Shown in pieces: positions 35,104 to 45,872 of a stretch of DNA of 64,000 nt. Both the position numbers and the translations under genes were made by a program. Positions within the stretch are counted from its first letter, which is position 1. Each line of letters starts with the position of its first letter. A model generated the notes under the pieces. That model had not been told where the DNA came from, searched no databases, and saw only the letters and a program-made list of their open reading frames with translations. Source of the stretch: Neoconidiobolus thromboides FSU 785 (Eukaryota > Entomophthoromycota > Entomophthoromycetes > Entomophthorales > Neoconidiobolaceae). The stretch is taken from positions 129,479 to 193,478 of the forward strand of contig MU626273.1 of assembly GCA_025603075.1 (NCBI GenBank), given 5' to 3'.

Positions 35104-35862
35104 GAATATGGGTTAAATTTTAATATACCAGATTGATTATCATTAGTTCTTTAGAATCAAAGTATTTTAAATATTAAATTAATTTTAAAAGTTTAAATTG
35201 ATTTTCCTTATTTTGGTTTTAATTTTAATCTCTTTAATATTCCGTGTAAATGCATTTCTATATGAACTAACAATTTCACAAAATATCAATCAAAATTGTT
35301 CTAGATTTATATTAAATAATAAATAATAAAGATTTCTCATGGTTCTTTTATCACCATTCATTTATTTATCAACATTACTGATATCATATACCTTCAACGG
35401 GTTGAATACAATATATAACGGTGAAATATTACTATTGTTTTTAATTTGCGGTAAATTTATAATTAAAGTTATAGTAATTTAAAACTTTTGCTTATATTAA
35501 CTTTTTTATAGAAATAAACATATCTTATTATTATTATTATTATTTGTAAACAAGGACAATTAAACATATTTTATTATTGGATTCAATAACAGATTGTAGT
35601 TTAATAATAGGCTTTATTATTCTTTAAGACAAATCAATTTAATTATTATGCTCATTCATCTAATTAAAAAGTTAAATGCCAGAAGAATAGCTTGCATAAT
35701 AAAGTTTAGTACAGTAACTTTAATCAGAATATTATTTTTTTAAAGGCTGAGAATTGTAGAATATTAAATTGAAAAAATGACATGGGCTTTAAAAAATAAG
35801 TATAAAAAAGTTAAACTAACTCTTAAATGCTACAATAATAATAATAGTAATAAACATTTAAA
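35104..35862. other. Intergenic MGM1 / lipase
   Basis: AT-rich. Includes a short ATT microsatellite (35525..35544). The lipase promoter probably lies within about 150 bp of 35863 (TATAAAAAAG near 35802). Confidence 0.4.
35525..35544. repeat. ATT microsatellite
   Basis: About six ATT units in intergenic DNA. Confidence 0.75.
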
Positions 35863-36897
35863 ATGAACTTACAACTACTATTTTTCATAGTATTATCCAT
35901 CACATCTACCGCTTCAGAATCCGCCTACTCTTCCAAAGCATCTAGTGAATGGCAAGGTTACGAAGAGGTCCAACGCCAACTTAACAATACCCAAAGTGAT
36001 GCAAATAACTTAACTGTTAATCTAGGTGTTAGTTCTAGAAGCGGTATATTTAATATCCTCGGTAATATATTAAATGATAACAAACAATCATCCGCCATCT
36101 CGCCAAAAATCCTAAGTATTGAAGAAGTAAGATCATATACTCAATTCGCTGGTGCTGCTTATTGCAAAAACATTCAACAATGGTCATGTTATCCATACTG
36201 TACTTCTTTTAGGCCAGGGGAGATTAAGGTGATCCATGTGATCCGTAGTGATCAGTATGATATTGATGGTTATATTGCATACAAAGGACAAAATGAACTT
36301 ATAGTTGCTATTCGAGGTAGTAAATCATTAAATAATTGGATAGTGGATGGTTTGTTATTTCAAACAACCATTGAGTTACCACCACCATACAATCAAGCTA
36401 AAGTCCATTTTGGTTTTAATAAAGCTAGTTTAGCTGTGTTATCTCAAATTGGGGAAGTGCTTAAAAGGGAAGTTAATGTTAATCCAAAAGTAAAAATTAC
36501 TCTCCTTGGGCATAGTTTAGGTGGATCTATTATGGGTATGCTATCACATTATTTGGTCCAATACAAATATATCACTTTTGATCAATTTCAGTTAATCACT
36601 TTCGGTATGCCAAGAGTTGGGGATGCTACATATGCAAAGTATATTAATAGCAATGTTAAAACATTAGCTAGGATCACTCATCAAACTGATTTTATTCCTT
36701 TGATACCACCAATAGCTTTGAACTATTTGCATTTTAATAACGAAATAAATGTACAAGGGATAGGCAATGATGCCAAAGCTAAGCTTTGTTTAAATGCTGC
36801 TGGTGAGGATCCTACTTGTATCATAAACCCATTACAGTTGAGATCTTGGCCAGCTCATTTCCAATATTGGGATGTCACGTTTGATCAATGTCAATAA
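35863..36897 (+). CDS. Secreted class 3 (fungal-type) lipase
   Basis: 344 aa, single exon. Signal peptide about 1-19 (MNLQLLFFIVLSITSTASE), then an Asn/Ser-rich propeptide-like stretch up to about residue 85. The catalytic core has ELIVAIRGSKSLNNW (oxyanion-loop region), the nucleophile elbow GHSLGG (Ser218), Asp276 in HQTDFIPLIPP and His332 in WPAHFQYW, so the Ser-Asp-His triad is complete. FGMPRVGDATYAKYI is a family signature. Several Cys in the N-terminal part (CKNIQQWSCYPYC) likely form disulfides. Hydrolyses acylglycerols outside the cell. Substrate preference is unknown. Confidence 0.92.
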   Translation: MNLQLLFFIVLSITSTASESAYSSKASSEWQGYEEVQRQLNNTQSDANNLTVNLGVSSRSGIFNILGNILNDNKQSSAISPKILSIEEVRSYTQFAGAAYCKNIQQWSCYPYCTSFRPGEIKVIHVIRSDQYDIDGYIAYKGQNELIVAIRGSKSLNNWIVDGLLFQTTIELPPPYNQAKVHFGFNKASLAVLSQIGEVLKREVNVNPKVKITLLGHSLGGSIMGMLSHYLVQYKYITFDQFQLITFGMPRVGDATYAKYINSNVKTLARITHQTDFIPLIPPIALNYLHFNNEINVQGIGNDAKAKLCLNAAGEDPTCIINPLQLRSWPAHFQYWDVTFDQCQ

Positions 36898-37083
36898 GGG
36901 ATATTAAAATTAATTCTTAATAAAGTAATATATTAAAGCTAAGATGATTGTACATTTTTTCAAACTTTCATTTTGATATACATTTTAATTTAAAATCATT
37001 CTAAAAATACAACGTAAATTTAATAAATAATTAGTTATAGTTATATACTCAACTTAAAAAAATAATAACTAAAAATAATAATT

Positions 37084-37185
37084 AAATGGGGATGTCTTTT
37101 TTGACTTCATTATTTTTCCATCTTTAAGCGCTATTTGGGTGGAAAATTGTTAGTAAAATTCTTAAATCCAAAAATACATACCCAA
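37084..37185 (+). mobile_element. Foldback MITE, copy 9
   Basis: Forward copy: AATGGGGATGT left end, AAGCGCTATTTGGGTGGAAAA core, ACATACCCAAA right end. Confidence 0.8.
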
Positions 37186-37219
37186 ATAGTAGGAACTCAT
37201 TTTTTTTAACTAGATAAGA

Positions 37220-37323
37220 TATGGAGGTGTTTTTTTATTTCATCAATTTTTCCATGTTTCAAGCACTATTTGAGCGGAAAAAGTGTTAGTAAAATTCTTA
37301 AATACAAAAATATAACCCCTATA
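37220..37323 (+). mobile_element. Foldback MITE, copy 10
   Basis: Forward copy: TATGGAGGTGT left end, AAGCACTATTTGAGCGGAAAA core, AACCCCTATA right end. Confidence 0.8.
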
Positions 37324-37338
37324 TTCCAAATTAGTAAA

Positions 37339-37479
37339 TCAGTTTTGAAAGGTCATTACACTACGATAAGAAATGATGATTAATTTTTCTTGTTCATCAG
37401 TAGCAGCAATTACTAATAAACCAAAGTCCTCATTTTGAAAATTTTTAATATTTGCAAATATTTGTTTACAAAGACATTC
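37339..37479 (-). pseudogene. Possible relic of a secreted enzyme gene (lipase-like?)
   Basis: A 46-codon open stretch, stop to stop, reads ECLCKQIFANIKNFQNEDFG and then LLVIAATDEQEKLIIISYR. The hydrophobic strand followed by I-x-YR recalls the strand before the RG-S loop of class 3 lipases (LIVAIRGS in the neighbouring lipase). No ATG and no flanking coding sequence. Tentative. Confidence 0.2.
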
Positions 37480-37644
37480 TTAATTAAGAATTTTCTCTAC
37501 TGGACATGTAGAAATTAAGAAACAGAGTAAATTTTTTGAATATCTTCAATGGTATCATTTTTGACATTTCTTAGCAAGATCGATTTTTTGGCAGTACATT
37601 TATAAACAATTTGTATAAATCTTGGGTAAGACTACCAGTAAGTA

Positions 37645-37748
37645 TATAGGGATATATTTTTTTGTTTAGGAGCTTTACTAACAATCTTTCCACTCAAATA
37701 GCGCTTAAAAATAGAAAAGGTAATAAAATCAAAAAATGTGTCCCCATA
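37645..37748 (-). mobile_element. Foldback MITE, copy 11
   Basis: Reverse copy: TATAGGGATAT left end, CTCAAATAGCGCTTAAAAAT core, TCCCCATA right end. Confidence 0.8.
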
Positions 37749-38942
37749 TCTTTTCTAAAATTGGGCACATCTTCAAAAGATTACTGCTCCCAGCTGAGAG
37801 TAACCGTCTAACACCAACCACTCAAGCTAATGGTTCGTTTCCATAAATCATTTTATGAGGCAGTAAAAGATATACTTAAAGTGAGTGTTAATAGCTTGAT
37901 TGATTTGCTATTATAATCTTCTTTTAATACTAGATTTAACTTACTATTGTATTTATGTATTTTCAAATGTTTTTAACGAACAGTAACAATAAATCCTATT
38001 GTAGACCATATTATAATAGTACAGATCTGAACGCTCCTTTGATTATAATGTTATTTTTTATAAAAAGCCTTCACAAATGATAGCATTCAGCTGACGAATC
38101 TTTATAGGGGTTTCTTTTAAGCTAAAAAGATGGTTGGGTATAGATCCCAATATAAGAGGAGGAAGAAGAGGTATATATAAAAATACTAAATGTTTTATTA
38201 TAGTATTACAAAGCTATAAAGCGACATAAAATATTAATTAAAATTTTAGATATAAAGATGAATGGATAGAAGCATTGATCCAATGATAGCACGTGAGATC
38301 AATACTGTATGAATATATTTTTATACTACTCAGAATGGTTTTTAAATTTCTAAATTTGTTTTTAGCTACAACTTTTTAAAATAATGTTTAAATATAAAAA
38401 ACATTATTAAGTTTAATCTCATGGATTAGCTTGAAAACTTAGTTCAAGTTTGTCCAATTTGATTTTTGGATTTCAAATTAAGCACCAAGTACTATCAAGA
38501 TATTGCTTTTTTACTTAATTTTAAAACAAATCTATATTGGAATGTTTTTTAGTTTTTAGTTTTCTTTTCAAATTTTATACTATAGAGGAAATAGATAAAA
38601 AGCGAATTACAAATTTTAATTCTAACCAGACTTTTAGACTTACTCATATTTAAAGCTATTCTAAAAATTCACTTAAAAATGCTCGAAATAAACTATGTAA
38701 GAGCTTTTTTAAGTTACTTCAAATAAAAAATAAACAACATAGTTAATAATACATTTTATGTAAATTACTTGATTTGAAGTAAACTATAGCTTTTATTTTT
38801 AGTTAAACAACGTTTTGCTTGAATATCCTGAACTTTTGGTCAGAGTCTACTTTTTTAACAGTAATATTCTATTTCATTGCAAATCAAACTTGCTTAATTT
38901 TCAAGTATATATATAAAAATCCGTTTTTAAATAATAAGTTAA

Positions 38943-39013
38943 GTCAATGTAGTATAGTGGTAGTACACCGCGTTGTGGCCGCGATAGCGGGGGTTCGATT
39001 CCCCCCATTGACA
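38943..39013 (+). tRNA. tRNA-His (GTG), copy A
   Basis: 71 nt. Acceptor GTCAATG pairs perfectly with CATTGAC; anticodon loop TTGTGGC gives GTG; T arm GGGGG/CCCCC with TTCGATT; discriminator A. No intron. The obligatory extra 5' G of tRNA-His is not encoded and would be added by Thg1. Confidence 0.92.
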
Positions 39014-39109
39014 TGATGTTTTAACTTCGTTACTTTTTGCATCTTTTTAAGCATTATTTGAGTTGGCAAACTGTTAGTAGAATTCTTAAGCATAAAAAAC
39101 ATCCCCATA
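39014..39109 (+). mobile_element. Foldback MITE, copy 12, abutting tRNA-His
   Basis: Forward copy that begins directly at the tRNA 3' end. The left inverted repeat is reduced to TGATGTTTT, while core (AAGCATTATTTGAGTTGG) and right end (ACATCCCCATA) are intact. Confidence 0.75.
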
Positions 39110-39609
39110 ATATTATTAAAAAAACCTTTTCAATAATAGACATTTAAATTTGTTTTTTAAAATTAAGAATTATTTTATTACAAATAAGATAAATACTTTC
39201 TATTTATCTAATATATGGGGATGTTTTTTTTGGGTTCATTATTTTTTCCATCTTTTAAGCGCTATTTGAGTAGAAAAATTGTTAGCAAAATTCTTAAATA
39301 CATCCCCAATATATTTTTAAATTTATATCAAGCTTTTTAGGATTTTTGTTTTTAGAATTTTTTATCTAAAATTTATTTCTGAACATTCTAAGTTTTTTAT
39401 AAAAATTATTGAGTAATGATTACTGAAAAAAATAGAACCTATTTCAGTATAAAACTCACAGTTTGAAGCAATATCTAGTTAGCAATGAATTTTCAATCAC
39501 ACCAATTTTAAAATTGACCAATAGAAATTGAAAAAGTATAGAATAAAAAAAACAAAAGACTAAAAAGCAAATTAATTTTATTCAACTTGATAAAAATTAG
39601 TAAATACAA
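39110..39609. other. Intergenic upstream of SEC72, with MITE copy 13
   Basis: AT-rich 500 bp. Apart from the foldback copy at 39214..39311 nothing is recognised. Confidence 0.4.
39214..39311 (+). mobile_element. Foldback MITE, copy 13
   Basis: Forward copy: TATGGGGATGT left end, AAGCGCTATTTGAGTAGAAAA core, ACATCCCCAATA right end. Confidence 0.85.
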
Positions 39610-40194
39610 ATGAGTAGTGAGAAGCCAACAGCACGAGTTATCGAAGATATATTATTTGAGGATAATTTGTTATTTTGTCAAAAACATCATGAAGAAGTTT
39701 GTTTTGAATGTGATGAAGATTATTCTGATGTTAACTTGATGGGAAGAGCTTTTCGTGCTAACCGTGGTTTTCTTCCACCACCCAATCCAGAACAGCAAAA
39801 ACGTATTGGTGAATTAAAAACAATTGGGAATGATTGTTTTAAAAATAAAGATTATGATAAATCCATTGATGCTTATTCTAAAGCTATTACTTGTTCTCGT
39901 ATGAGACCAGTATGGGACCCACCTCAGTTATTATCCGAAGAAATAACTGTACTTTTATCAAATAGAGCTGCCTGCTTTTTAGAAAAAGGGTTTTTTGTTA
40001 ATGCTTTTTATGATGCGGAAATTGTTACTAGGATTCGTCCTACTTGGCCAAAAGGCTTCTTTCGTAAAGGTAGAGCTTTGTTTGGTTTAGGTCGTTATGG
40101 TGAAGCTGTTGACGCTTTTGAAAGAGCTATTTCATTAGACCCAGAATCAAAGGATATTCGTCATTATTTGGAGTTAGCTTTAGCAGAAATTTAA
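39610..40194 (+). CDS. SEC72: TPR protein of the ER translocon, Sec72-like
   Basis: 194 aa, single exon. The N-terminus has FCQKHHEEVCFECDEDYSDV, a Cys/His pair region seen in fungal Sec72 proteins. LPPPPNPEQ-type linker sequence (FLPPPNPEQQKRIG) leads into TPR helices: KTIGNDCFKNKDYDKSIDAY, a middle repeat around VLLSNRAACFLEKGFF, and KGFFRKGRALFGLGRYGEAV. RPVWDPPQLLSEE between repeats is the Sec72-type insert. Sec72 is a peripheral subunit of the fungal Sec62/63 post-translational translocation complex; its TPRs dock cytosolic Hsp70. The alternative is another Hsp70/90 TPR co-chaperone (TTC4-like), but the insert favours Sec72. Confidence 0.78.
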   Translation: MSSEKPTARVIEDILFEDNLLFCQKHHEEVCFECDEDYSDVNLMGRAFRANRGFLPPPNPEQQKRIGELKTIGNDCFKNKDYDKSIDAYSKAITCSRMRPVWDPPQLLSEEITVLLSNRAACFLEKGFFVNAFYDAEIVTRIRPTWPKGFFRKGRALFGLGRYGEAVDAFERAISLDPESKDIRHYLELALAEI

Positions 40195-40380
40195 AATAGC
40201 AGATAGGGTGATTTTTATATATAAAATGGATTTAAATATTTAAATTTATTTGATTATCATTTCGATTTCTTTAAATATTTATATTAGTTATTAACAATAA
40301 AATTATAAGTGATAATAAAATATAAATAACAAATAAAGGCCAGTTTTATTTAAAAACACGCTTTTTTATTGTATTCTATT

Positions 40381-42029
40381 CTATTCATTTTCATCATCAA
40401 AATTAAAATTAAAGCTAAATCCACCAACGTTATTATCGTTATTATCCTTCTCCTTATTGTTATCTTCAGTTAAAATTTCCCAATTACTTTTAATTTTAGT
40501 TTCTTTTTTTAAAGATTTAATATTTTCTACTAACTCTGGATTCAATTTAGCATATTCTTTTTCAAACGCGTCAAATAAAGGTCCATTTTTGTTACAATCC
40601 CAACCCGAAATCTGTTCTTCTTTAAAATATAAAAATTTTAATACTTTATCTACATTTTGATGAGATACATAATTTTGTGTAATAGCAATAGAGTCGTCTA
40701 AATTAACTACTAAATGCCACCAACCGGATGGCACAAACATGATTTCACCTGCTTTACAAATAGCTTCAATAGGTTGGTATTCCTGGGCTAATTTATAATA
40801 ATTTAAATGCCATTCCATTATAGATACTGGCGATGTAACTTCAGATTCATCTGAGTTTGTAAATACCCCAGGTGGTAATTGATTTGGTGGAAATAAAATC
40901 CATTTCTTTGAGCCTGTTATGACTGCATTCCAAGCCGAAGTGGCATTTGGATCTTTATGAAATGTACTACCACTTCTCTTTGGTCCTATAATTAACCAGC
41001 GATAATCTGGACGTTTATCTTCACCTATTTTAGAATAATTTATTCCATATGTTTTAGTATACAATAATGATAATGATAATTACCTAATAAACTAAATAAA
41101 TCATCTTTAAAATATTCAGGTACTTCAAAATCCTTATCAATATTTGGACAATTTTTAGTAAAGTGTTTATCAAATAAATAAATTGGAGATTCATCTCGAT
41201 TATTGTTTGAATATTGGAAATAGTTTTTTAATTTAATATTTACACTTTCAGCAATAAAATCTTGTGTATCAAAATTTTCCATTAAATAATCTTCATTCCA
41301 TTTATTAAATGCTGGCCATTTATTTACTATATCTGTTATAATAACTGGTTTATTAGGAAGTTCATATTCTTCTATAAATTCCTTATAACTTAAATTGCTT
41401 CTTCTTTCTATATTTTCTTTTCCTAAATATTGATACATTGAATTACTTGTACATAACCATGATTGATACAAGTTATCCGAATAGATCCACTTCACCTTAA
41501 CTGGAAATAATTTACTATCTTCATAAACCTCATCTTCTTTATCTTCTTTCTTTTCCCCTTGTCCTTCTTTACTATACTTCCTTTCTAAATAAGTTTGTCT
41601 CCAAGAGCCTTTAAACATAAAATCCCCATTAAATTCTTTGACTACTCTTTCTTTCCAATTATCCTCTAAATAAGATAATATATAAAACATAGGACTTAAA
41701 TTAGCTAAAGAAGAAATAGAGATCCCATCTAAATAACTTAATACTTCTAGTAACAATTCATCACTTAATTTAGACAATGAACCCAATCCCCGAGATCTTA
41801 AGTTGGGTATAAAATTGGGGTGTTCTTTATCAAATAATAAATTACCATATGGTTTGATACCTAATGGATGAGTTTGACTAAGTAATCGTGACACTTTTTC
41901 GGTGTAAACTCCATCTTCAACCTCAGCTTCAACTTCGTCTTCTATTTGGCTACTGAACCTTACTTTCTTCTTAGTATTAGTAAGGTCATTGTTTCTTATT
42001 GATGATTTTAATTTTATATTAGAACCCAT
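40381..42029 (-). CDS. F-box / JmjC-domain protein
   Basis: Two exons, 41084..42029 and 40381..41024, over a 59 bp intron; 529 aa. An F-box (LSKLSDELLLEVLSYLDGIS) near residues 90-135 is followed by a JmjC core. The iron ligands are His338 and Asp340 (FHKDP) and His419 (SGWWHLVVNL). GPKRSGSTFHKDPNATSAWN resembles JMJD6-type hydroxylases and fungal F-box JmjC proteins, with the 2OG-binding TGSKKWILFPP after it. Such proteins hydroxylate or demethylate proteins; substrate unknown. The C-terminus is Asn/Asp-rich. The frame extends to an ATG at 42086, but that would add a hydrophobic leader, so 42029 (MGSNIKLKSS) is preferred. Divergent from TMA46 with under 200 bp between them. Confidence 0.85.
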
Positions 42030-42225
42030 ATTAAAATAAGATAAAAAAATAATGAATAAAAATTTGTTACTTATTAAAAGAACCAATGAAAACCTAATTT
42101 TTAAAAAAATTTAGATTTTTTGGGCCATGCTTTAAATTTCCAGTTATTAAATTACAAGCTAAACTTTTTACTTTTTTTAAAAAGAGAGATTTTAAATCAA
42201 TAGAAACAATAATACATAGATAGAT

Positions 42226-43447
42226 ATGCCACCAAAGAAACAAGCACCTACAAAAGCAGATAAAGACCGACAAAAAGCAAAAGCTAAAGTAGCTGAAGAT
42301 AAAACTTTTGGTTTAAAAAATAAAAAAAAGTCAGCTAAAGTTGGTCGATATGTTGAAGAAGTTAAAAAACAAGCTCAACATATTGGTAACCCAAAGTTGG
42401 TAAGTTATAATAACTGAATTATTATATATATGCTATATATTAAATAAATGTTATAGAAAGCTGCTGAAGAAGAAAAGGCACTTCAAAAGAAAAAGAGAGA
42501 AGAAGAAGAAGCTCGTAAAAAAGAATTACATGACTTATTTAAACCAATTGTTGTTACTCAAAAAGTACCTTTTGGTACTGATCCAAAAACTGTATTATGT
42601 GCTCATTTTAAAGCGGGTACTTGTATCAAAGGTAAAAAATGTAAATTTAGTCATGACTTAAACGCCGAAAGAAAAGGTGCTAAAAGGGATCTTTATACTG
42701 ATTCTAGAGATGAAACTAAAGGTAAATTTTATTTATTTATTTAGTACATTAATAATAATATACTAATCAATTATAACTATAATATTTATTAAAAAAATAA
42801 ATAGAAAATGATACTATGGACACTTGGGATGATAAGAAATTAGCTGAAGTTGTATTATCAAAACATGGAAATCCAAAAACAACTACAGACATTGTTTGTA
42901 AATTTTTCTTAGAAGCTATCGATAACCAAAAATATGGTTGGTTTTGGGAATGTCCAAACGGTGGTCTTCAATGCAAATATCGCCATGCTTTACCACCAGG
43001 TTTCGTTTTAAAAAGTAAAAAGAAAGAAGAAATTAAACAAGAAATTTCATTGGATGAATTTTTAGAAACGGAAGTAAGTTTTAAAATAATACTACATGAG
43101 ATAAAATTTATTCAACTTTTTTCTATTAGCGTCATAAATTAGGCACTAATTTAACCCCAGTAACATTAGAAACATTTACTGAATGGAAAAAGAAGCGCCT
43201 TGAAAAAATTGAAAAAGAAGAAAATGAATTAAAGAAACAAAAAGATAAAGCCATGCAAGCTGGAAGAAATCTACAACTTTCAGGTAGAGAATTATTTGAT
43301 TATAATCCTGATTTGGCTTTCGATAATGAGTATGATGACGATGAAGATGCCTTTGAAGTTGATGCTTATAGAATTAAGGAAAATAATGAGGATGAAAGTG
43401 TGATAGGATCATCAAAGATGATGGAACAAATGAGTGTCGAATCTTAA
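42226..43447 (+). CDS. TMA46: CCCH zinc-finger protein Tma46 / ZC3H15 (DFRP1)
   Basis: Four exons: 42226..42399, 42457..42721, 42805..43073 and 43130..43447; introns 57, 83 (longest in the window) and 56 bp; 341 aa (yeast Tma46 is 345). Starts [17 protein letters not shown]. First zinc finger: [20 protein letters not shown] (C-x7-C-x5-C-x3-H). A second lies around [16 protein letters not shown] with the upstream [16 protein letters not shown]-type sequence ([14 protein letters not shown]) and the DFRP segment [14 protein letters not shown] follow. An acidic [13 protein letters not shown] tail is typical. Binds and stabilises the DRG1/Rbg1 GTPase on ribosomes. Confidence 0.94.
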
Positions 43448-43830
43448 TATATTGGGAAGTAAATAAATGATGATGATTTTTAAATCTTTTTGTTATCGTT
43501 TTTGTGAAAGTATGTTAGATTTAAACAAACTGAAGGTTTTAAAACCAAAATAAATCGAAGGCTTAAACAAACAGTTTAATTAAAGAACTTATTTTAAAAA
43601 AGAGTAATTAAGGAGTATATTTAATAAATTATGTAATATTTATATTCGCACAGTTTTTAGTATAAATTCTAAATTCAGTTTAAAACCCAATTACCATTAA
43701 AATAGTACTATCAGATTTTTAAAACTACGGCTTATTAAAAAAACCTATGAAGAATAATGATGTCATCCAATCTTATAAAAATGAAAACAAAATATTAAAC
43801 TCTCTATTTGTATTCAAAACAGTAAAAAAG
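43448..43830. other. Intergenic TMA46 / Asn-rich gene
   Basis: AT-rich, nothing recognised. It includes 28 codons in frame with the downstream gene (from an ATG at 43747), treated here as 5' leader. Confidence 0.4.
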
Positions 43831-45021
43831 ATGAATTTCATTAGTGATTTAGTCCAAAAAGTAGGCGGAGAAACTGCGGTTAATTTGATCAATGATCAAG
43901 TAACTCCCTTAATCCTTAACAATCTTAAACCCAATATTCAACAATATGTCAATAGTCATGTAGAACGTACCCGTGGTGAGCTATTTCAACAATTACCTAA
44001 GGGAGTTTATGATGTATTAGATGATATTTTACCTGATGGTTTGAATCGAAATAATAATGGTGGTGGTAATGCAAGAGGGTTAGGTGATGATGCTAGAGGA
44101 TTTATGGAAGATATTCAAAATAAGATTAGAGAAAAGATTGAGGAAATTTTAAATAGTATTACTGAAAAAGTAAGACAAATTGTTAGTGAAGTTACTGGAT
44201 CAACTACCAATAGAGCTACAGATTCTGTAGTAGATATTGCTAAATCAAAACTTAAATTAGGTGCTAAAAGAGAAGTTGAATTTAATAATAACAATAATAA
44301 TGTAAGTACAAGAGGTTTTGGGGATAGTTCTAATAATAATCAAAATAACAATAACGGTGATTTTATTGATAATTTTATTAACTCATCTTTAAATGATATA
44401 CGTCCTTTGGTCAGAGGTGAATTAAAAGGGATTTATCAAAGTATTTTAGAATTAGTTCCACAAGATGCTAGAAGAATTCTCTGTGCTATTGTACCTGGCT
44501 TAGAGGATAATAATCAGAATCAAAATCAAAATCAAAATCAACAGTTTAGCAATAACAGCAATAATCAACAATTTAGTAATAATAACTTTAATCAAGGACA
44601 ACAATTTTATAATAATGGTAATAACTACAACAATCAAAGTCAACAATATGGCAATGATAATTATAATCAAGGTCAACAATTTAATAATAATAACCAAGCT
44701 CAAGGTTCATTTAACAACTCACGCGGTATTGAAGAAAATAACCCAAATGTAACTAGCCGCGGGTTATTTAGTGATATTAAAAATTTCGCTCATCAAGTGA
44801 AAGATGAAATGAAACAAAGTGGTATGGGATCTTTAATAGGTAAAGGGAACTCAGGTAGTAGTAGTCGAGAATTATTAGATGAATTTCAAAATAAAGCTAG
44901 AGCTAAAGTAGATGTTATTACTACCAAATTAATGGAAATTTTAGAAGATAAAATTATGAATACGGTTGGACAGGAACTTTCTAGTTTAGCTAAAAATAAA
45001 TTAAATAGTTTGAAATTTTGA
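43831..45021 (+). CDS. Asn/Gln-rich protein with repeated helical modules
   Basis: 396 aa from the ATG at 43831 (424 from 43747; the later ATG has A at -3 and starts a helix at once). No signal peptide. An N-terminal helical module (about residues 1-75) ends RGELFQQLPKGVYDVLDDIL; a second around residue 190-225 reads RGELKGIYQSILELVPQDAR, so the unit is duplicated. Between and after them are Asn/Gln runs (NNNGGG, NQNQNQNQQ, FNQGQQF repeats). Further amphipathic helices follow RG sites (TSRGLFSDIKNFAHQVKDEM). One Cys only. No family recognised; the Asn/Gln tract suggests aggregation or condensate behaviour (inference). Confidence 0.7.
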   Translation: MNFISDLVQKVGGETAVNLINDQVTPLILNNLKPNIQQYVNSHVERTRGELFQQLPKGVYDVLDDILPDGLNRNNNGGGNARGLGDDARGFMEDIQNKIREKIEEILNSITEKVRQIVSEVTGSTTNRATDSVVDIAKSKLKLGAKREVEFNNNNNNVSTRGFGDSSNNNQNNNNGDFIDNFINSSLNDIRPLVRGELKGIYQSILELVPQDARRILCAIVPGLEDNNQNQNQNQNQQFSNNSNNQQFSNNNFNQGQQFYNNGNNYNNQSQQYGNDNYNQGQQFNNNNQAQGSFNNSRGIEENNPNVTSRGLFSDIKNFAHQVKDEMKQSGMGSLIGKGNSGSSSRELLDEFQNKARAKVDVITTKLMEILEDKIMNTVGQELSSLAKNKLNSLKF

Positions 45022-45099
45022 GGAGTAAGAAAAGACTGAGAGAAAGTGAAGATAATTTTTTTATTCAAATAAAATGATATATATGTATTTATACTTTAT

Positions 45100-45777
45100 T
45101 TATGATATTGTTTTTATATTATTTATACAAGTGGACGGATTTTTTAATAAGCCATCTTGTTCAAAAAGATCTCGAATAGTAAAACCTAATGTAATATGTG
45201 GAAAAAAATCTCTTGGTTTAAATAAATTATATTCACCACCATTTAATAAATAATAATTTTGAATAAAATATCTTAAATTAATTAATTCTATTATTGGTTT
45301 ATATTCTATTGTAGATGAACTTAATATTACAAAATAAGCTGTAGATGTAATAGTACTGTTGTTATAGTTAATATTTAAGGTGCTGCTACCTAAACAATAT
45401 GGGTGAAATTGGACGTTTTGAATGGTGTTATTTTTAAAGAAGAAATCGATTAATTGATTTAATTGAATAATATCAATACCAACAGTAGTTAATAATTCAT
45501 ATTCTGGTGGTGTTATTACAGTTATATGAGCTTCTCCGCGGTTCTGTAAAGATTGATTAAAATGTTGTTCATAATGATGAATGTAGTTTAATTGATCATA
45601 AAAGTTATTAGTTAATAAAGTTTGATTTAAATTGATTTGAATGTAATTATCTTTAAGAATATAAGGAACAACACTACTATTGAAAAACTCTATGGGGATG
45701 GCTAAGCTTATTTTGGGGTTGATATAAGTGATATATAATAGATAAAAGATTAAAATTAAAATAAATAGGAGTTTCAT
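45100..45777 (-). CDS. Secreted or membrane-anchored 2H phosphoesterase-like protein
   Basis: 225 aa, single exon. Residues 1-26 form a strong hydrophobic signal peptide or anchor (MKLLFILILIFYLLYITY). Two HxT motifs spaced as in the 2H phosphoesterase / 2'-5' RNA ligase-like fold: EAHITVITPPE (His84, Thr86) and FFPHITLGF (His194, Thr196). The pair of conserved His-x-Thr tetrapeptides flanked by hydrophobic strands is the family hallmark; members act on 2',3'-cyclic or 2'-5' phosphodiester bonds. Several N-x-S/T sites suggest secretion. One domain of this kind outside the cytosol is unusual. Starts 95 bp from the divergent ankyrin gene, so they may share a promoter. Substrate unknown. Confidence 0.7.
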   Translation of the reverse strand: MKLLFILILIFYLLYITYINPKISLAIPIEFFNSSVVPYILKDNYIQINLNQTLLTNNFYDQLNYIHHYEQHFNQSLQNRGEAHITVITPPEYELLTTVGIDIIQLNQLIDFFFKNNTIQNVQFHPYCLGSSTLNINYNNSTITSTAYFVILSSSTIEYKPIIELINLRYFIQNYYLLNGGEYNLFKPRDFFPHITLGFTIRDLFEQDGLLKNPSTCINNIKTIS

Positions 45778-45872
45778 TTTGTTGATTAAAATAAAAAGGT
45801 TTTTTTTAGAGAATACGTAGTCAAGTAATTTTTGTTATTTCCTGTTTTTTTAAATCTAAATTTATTTTTCAA

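Larger units (their letters stand above)
36898..38942. other. Intergenic with three MITE copies and a coding relic
   Basis: 2 kb between the lipase and tRNA-His. Foldback copies 9, 10 and 11 lie here; copies 9 and 10 are only about 35 bp apart in the same orientation. A 46-codon relic lies at 37339..37479. Confidence 0.5.

Noticed and set aside
42030-42086. Upstream ATG of the JmjC gene
   Set aside because: Adds a hydrophobic leader not expected for a nuclear or cytosolic F-box protein; the ATG at 42029 is preferred, though the longer form cannot be excluded.
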